Shown here: positions 34,708 through 47,104 of the stretch, piece after piece
Numbering within the stretch: position 1 is the stretch's first letter
How the letters are laid out: each line of letters starts with the position of its first letter
NCBI GenBank assembly: GCA_027924645.1
Contig: BSBN01000860.1
Span: 682,001-746,000 of the forward strand
From: Cunninghamia lanceolata
Lineage: Eukaryota; Streptophyta; Pinopsida; Cupressales; Cupressaceae
Direction of reading: 5' to 3'
DNA: 64,000 nt
The notes under the pieces: generated by a model
The model's input: the letters and a program-made list of their open reading frames with translations, nothing else
Databases searched by the model: none
What the model was told of the DNA's origin: nothing
Made by a program: the position numbers and the translations under genes

Positions 34708-34849
34708 AGATGTTTGGAAAGCTCTTTCACATTTAAAGGCTCAGCTATACGCTTCTTTCTTTCTTTCTCTCGTTAGTCAAAATGATTAGGATTTTTCAGA
34801 AATGCTTACTGACAAAATTCTAATGAATTTCAATTAATATTTGGAGCAG

Positions 34850-35012
34850 GTGTGCACAGAGAGCTATTGTTAAAGATAATTCAATTGAAGAGTCAAAGGC
34901 AGAGACTAATAATACCGATGAAAAGTATAAACGGGCATCTGTAGCGCAGTTGCTAAGAAGCGCGGTTCAAAACGAAGAAGTTGCAGGACCAAATTCGACT
35001 ATTGACTTTTAA
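34850..35012 (+). pseudogene. Possible isolated exon, function unknown
   Basis: After a possible acceptor (TTGGAGCAG at 34841-34849) a frame reads CAQRAIVKDNSIEESKAE and ends with 'NSTIDF' and TAA at 35010. Its balanced composition differs from the AT-rich surroundings. No family is recognised and no partner exon is visible, so it may be chance. Confidence 0.2.
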
Positions 35013-36606
35013 GACAGCCGGCACGTTGATTTTACTTCTGATGTAAAGGAAAGCAGATATATTAGTATACCTAATTACCTAATACTTAATACCTAATTAT
35101 TCAGCTATTAGGTTGTCGGTGGACAACCAATATCAATTCTAAATTACTTTTGAAAAGACATAATGTCGATATCAAGGAAAGAAGTGAGTAGCGGGAAATT
35201 TCGTCCGACCAGTAATCAAGGATTTTCGTCTATTAGATCGACTTTGAGAAGAATTTTTTTTTTTAAAAAAATGTAGAATGACCTCCTCAGGTTACACTTA
35301 ATTGTTGTCTTTAACTTGAGGCTCTTCTATAAATACATCTAGTGCAACCTTTTTTTTATAGTTATACAAGATTGTTTTAGTACCCAAAATTGATTATTAA
35401 CATATTTTTTATTCAGGTTTTGAGATTTGCAACTCCAAAAAAATGGAATATTCAATTCAGTATGCTTATTCTCATATGTTGAATGTTGTATACTTGAATT
35501 TGGGGAAAATGTTAAATAACTTTTACTTGCATTCACCTATTTTTAGTTCTAAAATTGAGGTAGATGTTCATTGACAAGAATTTGAAGAATTGATTGATTT
35601 AATTACTAAAATTCCTAGAAATCCTAGTGTTAAAATAGTGCTTCCCTTGATAGTGCAAGGGAGTGCAATTAGCTTTTGTGGAGGAAAATATTGTAAAAAA
35701 TATTTAAAGATGCCTTCTTTCAATTTCAGTCCATAGTTGTTCACAATCATTCAACAACTGTAAGTTTTCTTTCCGTAGTTGCATGTGCTCACATAATTCC
35801 CCATTAATGAAGAATGTATGCAATCATTCAACAGTTGCACACTTTCATTCTATAGTTGTATGCAGCGACTCAAAAGTTCTGCACATCTTTCTACAATTGT
35901 ATGCAATCAAACACTTGCTCTTGGTTGAGTAGTACTTTTTTTTGTTAAAAAAAATGTAGATCAAGGGAGGGGAGGTAGGTGGGCATCTGCCCATCCTTGA
36001 TATGGTTGAGGGACAACCATGGCCATGAGGCCCCCATAGATGTTGTCCTAGTTTCATTGGTGACAGGTGACATCCCCTATTGTTTAGTTGTATATGGAAC
36101 GTTGAGGGTAGTGGGGAGAGAGGCATCCCCATGTAACCTTGGAATAAGATATTGAGTATCATTCAAAGTCAAAAAGCAAGAATACATTATGGATATAGTG
36201 ATAAAAAAATTTATGAGACCAATATACTAACAAAACAAGTAGCAATGCAATGCAATACACAACTAAATGATAACTAAGAACAATCTTCATCTTTTGTAAT
36301 TTAAATTGTAAGCAAAAACATCTTATGAAATATAGTTTTGCATAACTACACATAAAAACAAACTTGATATTTCTTATGCAAATAATAGGTAAACTTTTTA
36401 AGATTTATCATATTGATAAAAAAGAATCATACAACACCCAATATTTCCAAAATCTTGAAACATCAACTACTTCCAAAATACTACCTAGCAAAGACAAAAA
36501 TACTTGTTATTATAGGTACTCTGCACCATCTAAAATTAGGAACAAATATGTTTGAATGAAAATGAAACATTAATTTAACTGAAACAAGAGCTAAACAACT
36601 CTTTAA
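35013..36606. other. No gene seen
   Basis: Short open stretches only. 35760-35930 has a few recurring words (AGTTGTATGCA, ATTCAACA) but no clear period. Confidence 0.45.
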
Positions 36607-37144
36607 TGTCATTTCATTGAATTCAATGTAAATATTCAAATAGTCAATGATCAAGTAGGATGGCTCAATAGGTTGAATGCAGCTAGGGAACAATATATCC
36701 AAAATCTTAAATTGTTGATATTTGTTAAATACAAAACATACCCAATGAATCAAAAGTATAGATAAATAAATATTCCTTCATAGTGTGTTGGCCTCAATAC
36801 CCTAAAATGGCATGGCAAAAAACTTACCAACTTAATTCAAGATAGAATTTATTTTTTCACATTCAAGGTACCATTACAAATTTTGATGTCATTTGGTTGA
36901 ATTCAATGTAAATATTCAAATAGTCAAAGATCAAGTAGGATAGCTAAATATGTTGAAGGCACCTAAGGAACAATATATACAAAATCTTATTGTCCATATT
37001 TGTTAAGTACAAAGCATACCTAATCAATCAAAAGTATAGATAAATAAATATTCCTTCATAGTGTGTTGGCCTCAATACTCTAAAATGGCATGGCAAAAAC
37101 TGACCAACTTAATTAAAGATGGAATTTATTTTTTCACATTCAAG
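36607..37144. repeat. 280-bp tandem duplication
   Basis: TGTCATTTSRTTGAATTCAA begins at 36607 and 36887. Both units share 'CCTTCATAGTGTGTTGGCCT' and 'TTTATTTTTTCACATTCAAG' at matching positions and differ at roughly one position in ten. Confidence 0.85.
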
Positions 37145-37689
37145 AGAATCGATGTTCATTGTGTCACGAAAATGAGGGCTTAGTAGCTTATGAAAGCAAT
37201 GCATAGCACTAAGGTTTCTATTTGTGGCAATTATAAATGGTTCTATGACTGCATGTGTCCTCAGTCTGAAAGCGAAAAACAAGAAGACCCCAAATCATGG
37301 TTTTGGATCTCTTTCTCAATGGATGAAATTATCAACAAAAATAATGAAATCCAAGAGTATTTACTATTAACAAAGATGTTGAATCAATGTCTCTTGCCAA
37401 AGCCAAGGACACCTCCTAAGAAATCCTTTTGTAATATTGACATAACTTTTTATGTTCATTGAGATTTCAAATAAACCAAAAATTTAAGGAAAGTGCTTAC
37501 TAATGGCTGATCAATTCACGGTATCCAAAGTCGTTAAGAGTAAACACCCTTCTCAATGCTGATAGCAGACTCAGTTCTATGGCATCCTTGCAGAGGAACA
37601 GAATTGTGCAAAAAGCATACGCGTTTGTGGATAGAGCATTTATTCGGTTGAGATATAGCATTCAGGTGTCGTGATGATCCCATTTGATG
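37145..37689. other. No clear gene; insertion site of element C
   Basis: An open stretch at 37190-37462 (plus) resembles no family that I know. The TSD TGATG of the following element is at 37685-37689. Confidence 0.4.
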
Positions 37690-38741
37690 TGAAAGGAAGC
37701 TAGGTGTGTGGAAATCGCTTCCTACTCTAATCTAATAAGAGGAGAACTATACAAATTCAATTTAACCCTTACAATAATAGCAATATGAAACACATAAATG
37801 AGATATTGCAGCAATACACATGAACTAGAAAGAAGACAGAAGAAGAAAGACAAATATTTATGGTGGGGAAAACCTTTATCAAGTGAAAAACCCCACACTC
37901 AGAAACCTGCACAATGTATTAACAAAAATGAAAGTTGTTTACAATACACTTGCAATGCAAGTTTCAATGGTCTTCGACACTCATTTCTAGAGTCAATCCG
38001 GTAGCATAACAGTACTTGTAAAACTTGTAATTCATTTCCTCCTCCAAGCACCTATTTATATAGAATATACAAGGCAATATTGGACCTATCTTGGAATGGG
38101 CGTCCAACTTGGTCTCATGGCCCAAAATCCATGCCTAGGGACACATAGTCAACATTGTAGAATGTTCCTGACACTTGTCCATAGTTCCCATCCCATAGAG
38201 GTCACCTATTTCCAAAATGGGCTATGACAGATGCTCTTACAACTCTTACAACCATCATAGAATCTGTCATAACTGTCATAACTTACAGCTGTAAGAGAAT
38301 CTATCATACACAGGCTATAAATGGTATATTCTCTTACAATATGTCATACTCCACCTTGGGGTGCCCAAATATGCCTTTTTCAAAGATGCTTCATGACACA
38401 TGTCTTCACCTATCTTACAAGCTTCTATTTCTGAGTCTTACATGTCATAACTTCAACATAGGAATCTGTCATAACTGTTTCAGTCAACATTCCCTTAAAC
38501 AACATCCAAGATGCCGACACATGGAAAAATTCTCCTACCACTAAGTGGAACACCTATCTCCTCATGTGAGGACAAAATTACAAGTTGTCATGTTCCATGT
38601 AGGATGACACATCACTGTGCCACATCCCACAACATGACAATATGGAATTTACAATTATTTACAACATAGGCAATGAATTAATAAATACAAACATAAATAA
38701 TGCAAGGAATTACCAAGGTTGAGACACCTTAATTCCCAACA
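37690..38741 (-). repeat. 3' LTR of element C
   Basis: On the minus strand it begins TGTTGGGAATTAAGG and ends CTTCCTTTCA. It is collinear with 42922-43974 with scattered substitutions. Confidence 0.9.
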
Positions 38742-38789
38742 TTCTCCCACTTGTCAAACACCTTGTATGAGCCAATAGAAAAACATGAT

Positions 38790-41700
38790 TTAACTGCTAT
38801 AAGCCAAGAGGCTGATAGACTCCGAACACCATCTGAACTTCTCTATGCTCACTGGCTTCATCAATGCATCTGCAACATTCTTCAAAGTATCTACCTTCTC
38901 TAAATTTACCTTCCCATCCTCTACCATGTCTCATACGAAGTGAAACTATAGATCAATATGCTTTGTTCTAGCATGGAAAGTTGGATTCTTCGCAAGGCAA
39001 ATTACGCTTTGACTGTCACAACTGATTGTTATCTGACCTACATCAACACCAATATCTGAACATAATGTCTTAAGCCAAATGGCTTCCTTACAAGCATGAG
39101 TTGCTGCCATATACTCAGCTTTTGTCATGGATAAAGCAACCATAGGTTGTCGCTTACTCATCCAACTAATAGCACCACCAAATAGTGTAAACACATAAGC
39201 ACTAGTGGATATCCTGCTGTATATGTCACCTGCCCAATGTGAATCCACAAATATCAACAAAATGTAGAGGTCTTGTAACATTACCATGATAGCATATGGA
39301 ATACTCAGAAGTACCCCTCAAATATCTAAACACTTGCTTAACTGGATCCCAATGAACTCATCCAGGATTAGCCGTAAATCGACTAAGGACTCCCACTACT
39401 TGGGCAATGTCTGGTCTTGTATAGACCATAGCATAAATCAAACTACCAACAACACTAGCATAAGGTACTCTGCTCATGTCCTCCACCTCACTAGGAGATT
39501 TTGGACAATCCTTAACAAAAAACTATGTCCCCAAAGAAACAGGAACACACAACGGTCTATAATCTGCCATACTAAACCTATCCAACATGGTCTTCACATA
39601 CTTACTCTGGCTTAACCAAAGTTTTTTGTTAGTTCTGTCTCTTCTCATTTCCATTCCTAGAATGCACCTAGCTGCCCCTAAATCTTTCATTTTAAACTAT
39701 GCTTACAACTGAGATTTAAAATTAAAAATCATATTCTTACCCTTCCCAATGAGCAGCATATAATCAACATACAATGCAATAATGAGAATATGATCACCAT
39801 CAAACTTAAAGTACACACAACAATCCAATTTCGATCTCACAAATCTAATTGACAACACAAAGGCATCAAACTTCAAGTACCACCTCCTAGGAGACTGCTT
39901 CAAACCATACAAAGACTTTGTTAACTTGCAAACCAAATTTTCTTTACCTTTCACCATGTAATGCTTAGGATGTGACATGTAGATTTCTTCCTCCAAACCA
40001 CCATGAAGGAATGTTGTCTTCACATCCATTTGTTCTACCTCCAAGTCATAAGCTGCTGCAAGAGGCAACAGGAATCGAATGGATGTCAGCTTTGCAATGG
40101 AAGAGAAGATCTCACCATAATCTATACCCTCCACTTGTGAATACCCCTTCGCAACCAATTTAGCCTTATACTTCTCAACACTACCATCTACACCAAATTT
40201 CTTCTTGAACACCCATTTGCATCCAATAGGTTTCCGTCCAGTAGGCAAAGGCACCAAGTCCCAAGTTTGATTCTTTTCCAAAGAAGCCATTTAATCCTCC
40301 ATGGCCTCCTAGGAACCTGCATCTTTCATATCCAAAGCCTCTTGCATAGTTCTAGGTTCATCACTATTAGTAATCAAAGCATAAGCACAACTAGAATCAA
40401 GCAATGTAAAACCAAACCTTTCAAGTTGCTTTCTTATTCGTGTAGACCTCCTCAAGAGTTGAGGGTGAGGTTCAATTTCTTCATCTGAGCTTTCAGAGCT
40501 GCTAGAGCTCTCCTCATCATCAGGTCTAACATTTTCTTTCTATTTAGTGTTCTCAGGGGTAGTAGGAAACTAAACAACATCCTCTTTCTTTTCCTTTTCC
40601 TCTGGCTGTAAAATAGTGGAAGGTGTTAGCTCTCTGAAGATGACACTTTTTCTATACAAGACTTTTTCAGCCAAAGGATCCCAAAGCTTGTATCCTTACA
40701 CACCGACACCATAGCCAATGAAGATACACTTAATAGCCTTGTTCTCCAATTTTGACCACTTCTCCCTAGGCACATGTGCATATACCTCACAACCAAAAAC
40801 ATGAAGATGCCTTACTGAAAGCTTTCTACCAAACCACACCTCCATGGGTGTCTTACCAACAAGAGCTGATGTAGGAGATCTATTAACCAGATAGCAAGCA
40901 GTGGCAAGAACTTTAGCCCAAAACTTTTGTTCTAGGCTAGCTCCACTAAGAATACTCCTAGCCTTCTCCATCAGTGTCATGTTCATCCTCTCTGCAACTC
41001 CATTTTGGTGCAAGGTGTATGGAGTTGTCTTATGTCTTTCAATCCCAAGTTTCTTACAATATTTATTGAATTCTGTAGAATAGAACTCAACACCATTGTC
41101 AGTTCTTAAACATTTAATCTTTTTACCAGTTTGATTTTCAGAAAAGGCTTTAAACTCCTTAAACTTACTATAGACTTCATATTTTCTTCTGAGAAAATAA
41201 ATCTGTCCTTCTACTATAGTCATCTATAAAAGATACAAAATATACATATTTTGATAATGACGGAACATTAACAGGACCAAATACATCAGAATGAACAAGG
41301 TCCAACACACCAGAAGACTTATGAGAACTTGAGTAAAACTAAACATGGTTTTGTTTTCCATATATGCAATGTTTGCAAAAATTAAACTCAAGATTACAAT
41401 CATCTAACCCCTCAATGAAGTTCTTACTTTTCAGGGTACGCAGACCCTTCTCACCAATGTGGCCAAATCTCTTATGCCATGACATTGTCTTTTCAGCAAG
41501 AAGCTTAACTTCTAATGTACGACTACAACCATCAAAACTAGATACAATAGATGGTGGGGATGAAGTGGTTGCTGCCCCCTTTCTTGAGTTAGAAGAACTA
41601 TTGCATTGTGAAATGCATGCCTCTAGCTAAAACATAGTACCTCTCCTAGTACCCTTAGCAAGCACCATAGCTCCTCTAGTCATCTTGCATCCACCTTTCG

Positions 41701-42804
41701 AAAAGACAACATGCACACCTGCATCATTCAACATACATATAGAAAGTAGGTTCTGTGCTAAGCCTGGGATGTGCATAACCCTAGAGATCCCCTTCACTCG
41801 TCCATCAGGGAACCAGATAGAGACTCTTCCATGACCAATAATCTTTAGATGAGAGTCATCACCCAGATACACCTTTCCACCATCGAACTCCTCATATTTG
41901 GTAAACTAGTCTCGATGTGAGGTCATGTGGAATGACGCACTAGTGTCAATCAACCACACATCATTAGATGCATGGTTTTCCAAGGCTGCGATGAAGGCAT
42001 CACCATCATCTTGTGACTTGTCAGAATCTGAATCAGGAGATTTCTTCTTCTTTTTCTTCTCCTCTTTGCACTCCTTCAGAAATGCCTGATTTTTCCACAA
42101 GTCCAACAGAGAGCCTTGGACTTTCCAGGAGATTTGGATCTCCCATGGGATTTGGATCTACCCTTATCATCTTTCTTGTCCTTATTTTTCCCTTTCTCCT
42201 TGGGTCTTCCACGAACTGCAAGAGCCTCTTTGGCTGTCTCAGAAGACTTTCTCCGCATCTCTTCAGACAATAATGAAGAAACCACTTCATCCATTTTGAA
42301 TGTGGATGTGGTGCTTCCAATAGCCATGACAAGGTGATCCCATGAGTCTGGCAAAGAACAAAGCAGGGTCATACATCAATCCTCCTCCTCCATCTTCACA
42401 CCAACGGATGTTAATTATGTAGCCAGCATGTTGAAAGCATTCATATGTTCGGCAACAGATCCTCCATCCTCCATTTTAAGAGAATACAACTTCTTTCTTA
42501 GGAAAAGTTTGTTAACCAGGGATTTGGCTTGATACAGATCTCCCAACTTCTTCCAAAGCAAGTTTGCAGTAGTTTCCTCATGGACATTTAATAGAACAGA
42601 ATCAACAAGACTAAGTCTTATGAGACCCTTAGCCTTCCAATCCTTTAGATCCCAATCATCTTGTGACATTGCAGCTGGTTTAGTGCTATTGATAGCTTCC
42701 CATAGGTCTCAGTCTACAAGCATGTCTTCCATCTTGAGCTTCCATAGCTCAAAATTAGTGCCATTGAATTTCTCCACCTCTATCCTTTCGAATGTGCCTG
42801 CCAT
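38790..42804 (-). pseudogene. Element C gag-pol polyprotein, broken
   Basis: The ATG at 42804 opens gag ('NGTNFELWKLKMEDML'). A zinc knuckle starts 'CWTCGKIRHF' (about 42080) but is interrupted. The GAG-pre-integrase box is 'WHKRFGHIGEKGL' (about 41445), integrase core motifs are 'LVHSDVFGP' (about 41300) and 'LRTDNGVEF' (about 41090), and RT begins 'WVFKKKFGVDGSVEKYKAKL' (about 40195) with 'MDVKTTFLHGGLEEEIYM' (about 40000). The RT active site reads YVDYM rather than YVDDM (about 39760), so a catalytic Asp is lost. RNase H is at 38946-39287 ('SKRQPMVALSMTKAEYMA'). Stops and a few shifts break it. The family makes the proteins for copying the element through RNA; this copy cannot. Confidence 0.85.
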
Positions 42805-42906
42805 CTCCTTTTTGCAATAAGATTCAGAATACTTTGCATAGATTCCCACTCAACTTAAGATCAGCTCAAAAAACCCCTACCCAACAACTAGGACCAAAGG
42901 TGATCA

Positions 42907-42920
42907 AGCTCTGATACCAA
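42907..42920 (-). promoter_or_regulatory. Primer-binding site of element C
   Basis: The minus strand reads TTGGTATCAGAGCT one base inside the 5' LTR. This is complementary to the 3' end of initiator methionine tRNA and primes minus-strand DNA synthesis. Confidence 0.85.
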
Positions 42921-42921
42921 C

Positions 42922-43974
42922 TAAAAGGAAGCTAGGTGTGCAGAAATCACTTCCTACACTAATCTAATAAGGGGAGAGCTATACAAATTCAATTTAATCC
43001 TTAGAATAACAACAATATGAAACACATAAATAAGATATTGCAGCACTACACATGAACTAGAAAGAAGACAGAAAAAGAGAGACAAATATTTACGGCGGGG
43101 AAAACCCTTATCGAGTGAAAAACCCCACACTTAGAAACTTGTACAATGTATTAACAAAACTAAAAGTTGTTTATAATACACTTGCAATACAAGCTTCAAT
43201 GGTCTTTGAAACTCATGTCTGGAGTCAATCCAGTAGTATAACAGTACCTATAAAATCTAGAATTCATTTCCTCATCCAAGCACCTATTTATATAGAATAT
43301 ACAAGGCAATATTGGGCCTATCTTGGAATGGGCATCCAACTTAGCCTCATGGCCCAAAACTCATGCCTAGGGACACTTGGTGAACATTGTAGAATGTTCT
43401 TGACACTTGTGCATAGCTCCCATCCTGAAGAGGTCCTCTATTTCCAAAATGGGCTATGACAGATGCTCTTACAACTCTTACGACCATCATAGAATCTGTC
43501 ATAATTGTCATAACTTACTGTTGTAAGAGAATCTGTCATACATAGGCTATAAATAGCATATTCTCTTACAACATGTCATAGTACACCTTGGGGCACCCAA
43601 ATATGCCTTTTTCCAAGGATGCTTCATGACACATGTCTTCACCTGTCTTACAAGCTTCTATTTCTAACTCTTACATGTCATAACTTTGTCATATGAATCC
43701 GTCATAATCGTTTCAGTCAACATTCCCTTACACAACATTCAAGATGCCAAAACATGACAAAATTCTCCTACCACTAAGTGGGATGCCTATCTCCTCATGT
43801 GAGGACAAAATTACAAGTTGTCATGTTCCATGTAGGATGACACATCACCGTGCCACATCCCACAACATGACAATATGGAATTTACAATTATTTACAACAT
43901 AGGCAATGAATTAATAAATACAAACATAAATAATGTAAGGAATTACCAAGGTTGAGACACCTTAATTCCCAACG
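42922..43974 (-). repeat. 5' LTR of element C
   Basis: Partner of 37690-38741. It holds the promoter of the element on the minus strand. The outer end reads AACG where AACA is expected. Confidence 0.9.
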
Positions 43975-43979
43975 TGATG

Positions 43980-44612
43980 AACAATTTTTTTTTCAAGGGC
44001 CTAAAATATTTTAAGAACATAAAGAGTATAGAATTGTTATATAACATCTTAAAAGAACAACAAACTAACCAATCATCTGCAAGTTTAAATAGAGAAATGT
44101 GTACATTCTCCACTATAAGGCCATGAAGGTTCTTTTCTATATGTGCAACACTGATGGAGCTCGCCTCATGTAAATAGTCGGTGAGTTGTAACTCACCGAA
44201 TGTATGGATGTTCGAAGAGGGACATCCATCGACAAAACCTAATACTCCATTCGACTAAATTTTTTGACCTACAACTATTAGGGACCTTTTGTACATACGT
44301 AGTTGACTGTCTTTGACTAGCCGTACAAATGTTGACCAGTTGGTTGCTTACAATGCACTGATTGGTTAAGATGTTCCGATGGAGCTTTCTTGCAGGCCAT
44401 ACAATCCTGAGTCCAATTTACTTCTTGGGGAAAGCTCTATAAATTATAAGCATTGATATATCTTGACCGTATCATACGGTGAATCGTCCCAATACAACAT
44501 TTTAGTTTAGACAAACCCATTCCCAAGAGCAAGAGTGCATGTACATAGTCTCGTACAAAGAGTTATTTGAGCCACTTTAGGCAGTTCTTAATACATACAG
44601 GAAAGGTAATCA
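43980..44612. other. No gene seen; two adjacent hairpins
   Basis: 44178-44199 is a perfect palindrome with 10-bp arms (TCGGTGAGTT / AACTCACCGA). Right after it, TGGATGT and ACATCCA form a 7-bp stem (about 44205-44229). No coding. Confidence 0.6.
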
Positions 44613-45103
44613 ATGAACTTTTACCAATCCAATTAAACTAGTGCCGATATCAAATATAATTAAAAATATTAATACAAATAATACCTATAGTGATCAATTT
44701 TAAAAACTAATTATCATTTCATTTTTTTTGTTGAACATTTTCTCTTATTCAATATTATGTTTTTTCTTGAAAATACATGTATGTTCAAAGAAAATATAAA
44801 AAGTATATCAAAATAAAACAAAAGACAATCATCTAAATTAAAATTCAACAAATAAATTAATAATACAAACAACCAAACTCTATAATAATCAAAGTAAATC
44901 ACAACATACAACAAATTACTAATTAATAAATGCGAAGATTTTGAATAATATTACATGATTAAACAATATCTAAATTTTATTTAAAAACCATCAAAATCTA
45001 ATTTTTAATTCTCAATATTCTTAGTCATTATTAAATAGAGAAATTGACAATGAAATTATAAACCTACACTATTCATTGGGCACCATAATAGTATTCTTTG
45101 TAT

Positions 45104-45261
45104 TGATCTCACGTAATATGTAAAAGGATTCAACCCCTGACCTCCCAATTATCATTGAATCAACTTTACCAACTGCTTTGTGTATGCACATGTAAATGTA
45201 GATGACTTCTGGTCAGTGACTATAGTTGAATTCACAACACACTGGCTAGATAAGCACTTCC
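45104..45261 (-). mobile_element. 158-bp SINE-like insertion
   Basis: The insertion is absent from duplication copy 1 and is flanked by an 8-bp repeat CTTTGTAT (45096-45103 and 45262-45269). On the minus strand it holds 'GCAGTTGGTAAAG' and, about 35 bp on, 'GGGGTTGAATCC'. These resemble the A and B boxes of RNA polymerase III promoters in tRNA-derived SINEs. There is no poly-A tail, and the tRNA-like part lies in the 3' rather than 5' half, so the class is uncertain. Confidence 0.55.
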
Positions 45262-45342
45262 CTTTGTATATGGCTCTTGCAAGGCTACACTAAAACTAAG
45301 AGTGAAAATTGACTACTCCCTAGAAAAATACACTTATTCTTT

Positions 45343-46207
45343 TTAAGTATAATTGCTTCCACATGAAATGGGTCTTGAGAAATGGTCATGGCTACCATTA
45401 AAATATGCAAGATTTGTCAGCTGTCCAAATAGCTCCGGAGGAATCTCCCCGTTCAGTTGGTTTTTGTCGATGTACAAATACTTGAGAGATTTACAGTCTC
45501 CAAAGGACATAGGTAAACTACCACTAAATTTGTTAGAAGAGAGAAGCAAGGTATAGAGTTCTCATCCACAACACAGAGTCTTTGGCAACGGGCCTTCCAA
45601 TTTATTTCTTGATAGATCAACGAAAATGAGATTTGAGTATGAACCCAAATTCTGGGGCAACCATCCATGGATCTTGTTGCCTAACAGGATCAAGGCTTCC
45701 AAATATCATAGCTTGCTGACTTGTCCATGTATCTCTCCACTAAGCTTATTTTCCCTAAGATCCAAAAAGGATAAGCTCCTCAGTTGATCAATGTTGGTTG
45801 AAATCCGTCCAGACAAATTGTTGGCATTGAGATGTAGTTCTCTCAAATTTGAGAGAGCCATTAAACTGGTAGGAATATCACTCGAGAGATTGTTTAGCAA
45901 CATATCCAACAACTCCAGCTGCATTAAATTTCCCAAGAAAGTGGGATTCCACCCACAAGACTACAATTATATAGCCATAACTACTGCAGTTACTTTAAAT
46001 TGTCAAGCTCTCTAGGCACAACACCAGGATGAAGAGGATTATGGCCAATCGTGAATAGTATGAGAGACTCCAAATTCCTAAAAAATTAGGGAATGTCCCA
46101 CTCAAACAATTTCAATGGAAGAAGAGTGCTTCCAGCTTTCGAAGCATTCTGAAGGCTAGAGGAATAGAGCCACTGAAATTATTGTCTGCCAAATTCAAGA
46201 GTCTCAG
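45343..46207 (-). pseudogene. LRR receptor fragment, copy 2, split by element D
   Basis: The same leucine-rich repeats as in 33491-34360 are seen: 'GDIPTSLMALSNLREL', 'GRISTNIDQLRSLSFLDLRE', 'LPMSFGDCKSLKYLYIDKNQ' and 'GEIPPELFGQLTNLAYF', ending 'FSRPISC' and a stop at 45343. This copy has kept the frame better in some repeats but has stops and shifts elsewhere. Its N-terminal direction is interrupted at 46207 by element D. The next 32 bp lie at 55695-55726, after which the short-LTR element begins, so the rest may lie beyond the window. As in copy 1, the transmembrane and kinase parts are missing at the same point. Confidence 0.8.
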
Positions 46208-46679
46208 TATTAGTTTTAGACCAGAAATGAAGATAAGCAGAAATACAAAATGATGAACAATCAAACACAATAAATACCCTGGGAAAACCCTCCTTCTCGA
46301 GGGAGAAAAACCCAGCCAAAAATATATCTCTTATATATTGAATGAAAAGAGCAAAAATTTGCTTACAACTTGGCTCAAATACAAGACCGTTTTGATGCAA
46401 TGAAAGACTGTAGCTCTCTTAGAGGTGAATATACAAACAAATATGATTTCTCCTTGATATCAATCTGTTGATGAAATATGTTGATCTACTGCAAATGTGT
46501 AAACTTCTCCTTGAAGTGTGAATTGATTTTAATGAATAAAATTGATGATCAAATGAATGATCATTGCCTTGTATATATACAAAGCAATGTGTCTCTTCAT
46601 ACACTTTGGCCTGATTGTGACTTTTCATTTATTATTGAAATTTGGGAGAAAAATATCTCTCGCCTCTACAACGTCAACA
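46208..46679 (-). repeat. 3' LTR of element D (472 bp)
   Basis: On the minus strand it begins TGTTGACG and ends ACTAATA, so the last two bases are TA, not CA. The partner LTR has the same end. Confidence 0.9.
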
Positions 46680-47104
46680 CTTCCTCTTAGCTAGGGAGGT
46701 ATCGTTCCAGATATCCATGTCATGGAGTCTCTCAACATGAAATTCATAATGGCTACACCCATTTGTGAAATAGTTCAACACAGAGTTTCTCAACATGATA
46801 TTGTCATGGAGTCACTCAACATGCATCCACCATGGCTACTCCCATGTGTGGAATGAAACATGTGCACAATTTCCCATCACGGAGTCTCTCAATGTGATGT
46901 TGTCATGGAGTCTCTCAACATGACGTCCACCATGGCTACTCCCATGTGTGGAAAGAACCACATCTCCATCTCAGAGATCGATGAGGGCTTTCACCTCATA
47001 TTTCTTCGTCTCAGAGAAATATGCATTATAGAAAAGATCACTGATGCTGAGTCTCCCTCTCAACAAGGGCAACATTCTCCACTACTCCAAGCTTATCCTG
47101 AAAA

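Larger units (their letters stand above)
37690..43974 (-). mobile_element. Complete Ty1/copia retrotransposon (element C)
   Basis: Two LTRs of about 1052 bp (37690-38741 and 42922-43974) flank an internal region on the minus strand. The flanking TSD is TGATG on both sides (37685-37689 and 43975-43979). The primer-binding site at 42907-42920 reads TTGGTATCAGAGCT on the minus strand (initiator Met tRNA type), and a purine tract AGTGGGAGAA precedes the 3' LTR at 38742-38751. The order gag, protease, integrase, RT, RNase H identifies Ty1/copia. The polyprotein is broken, so the copy is dead. Terminal bases have mutated: the right LTR starts TA instead of TG at 42922 and ends G instead of A at 43974. 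Confidence 0.9.
44613..46207. repeat. Segmental duplication, copy 2
   Basis: Collinear with 32912-34336 except for a 166-bp insertion at 45104-45269. It is cut at 46207 by element D and continues for 32 bp at 55695-55726. Confidence 0.85.

Noticed and set aside
34953..34985. Possible tRNA-like A and B boxes near 34960
   Set aside because: The box spacing (about 15 bp) is too short for a tRNA or SINE promoter and no cloverleaf can be drawn.
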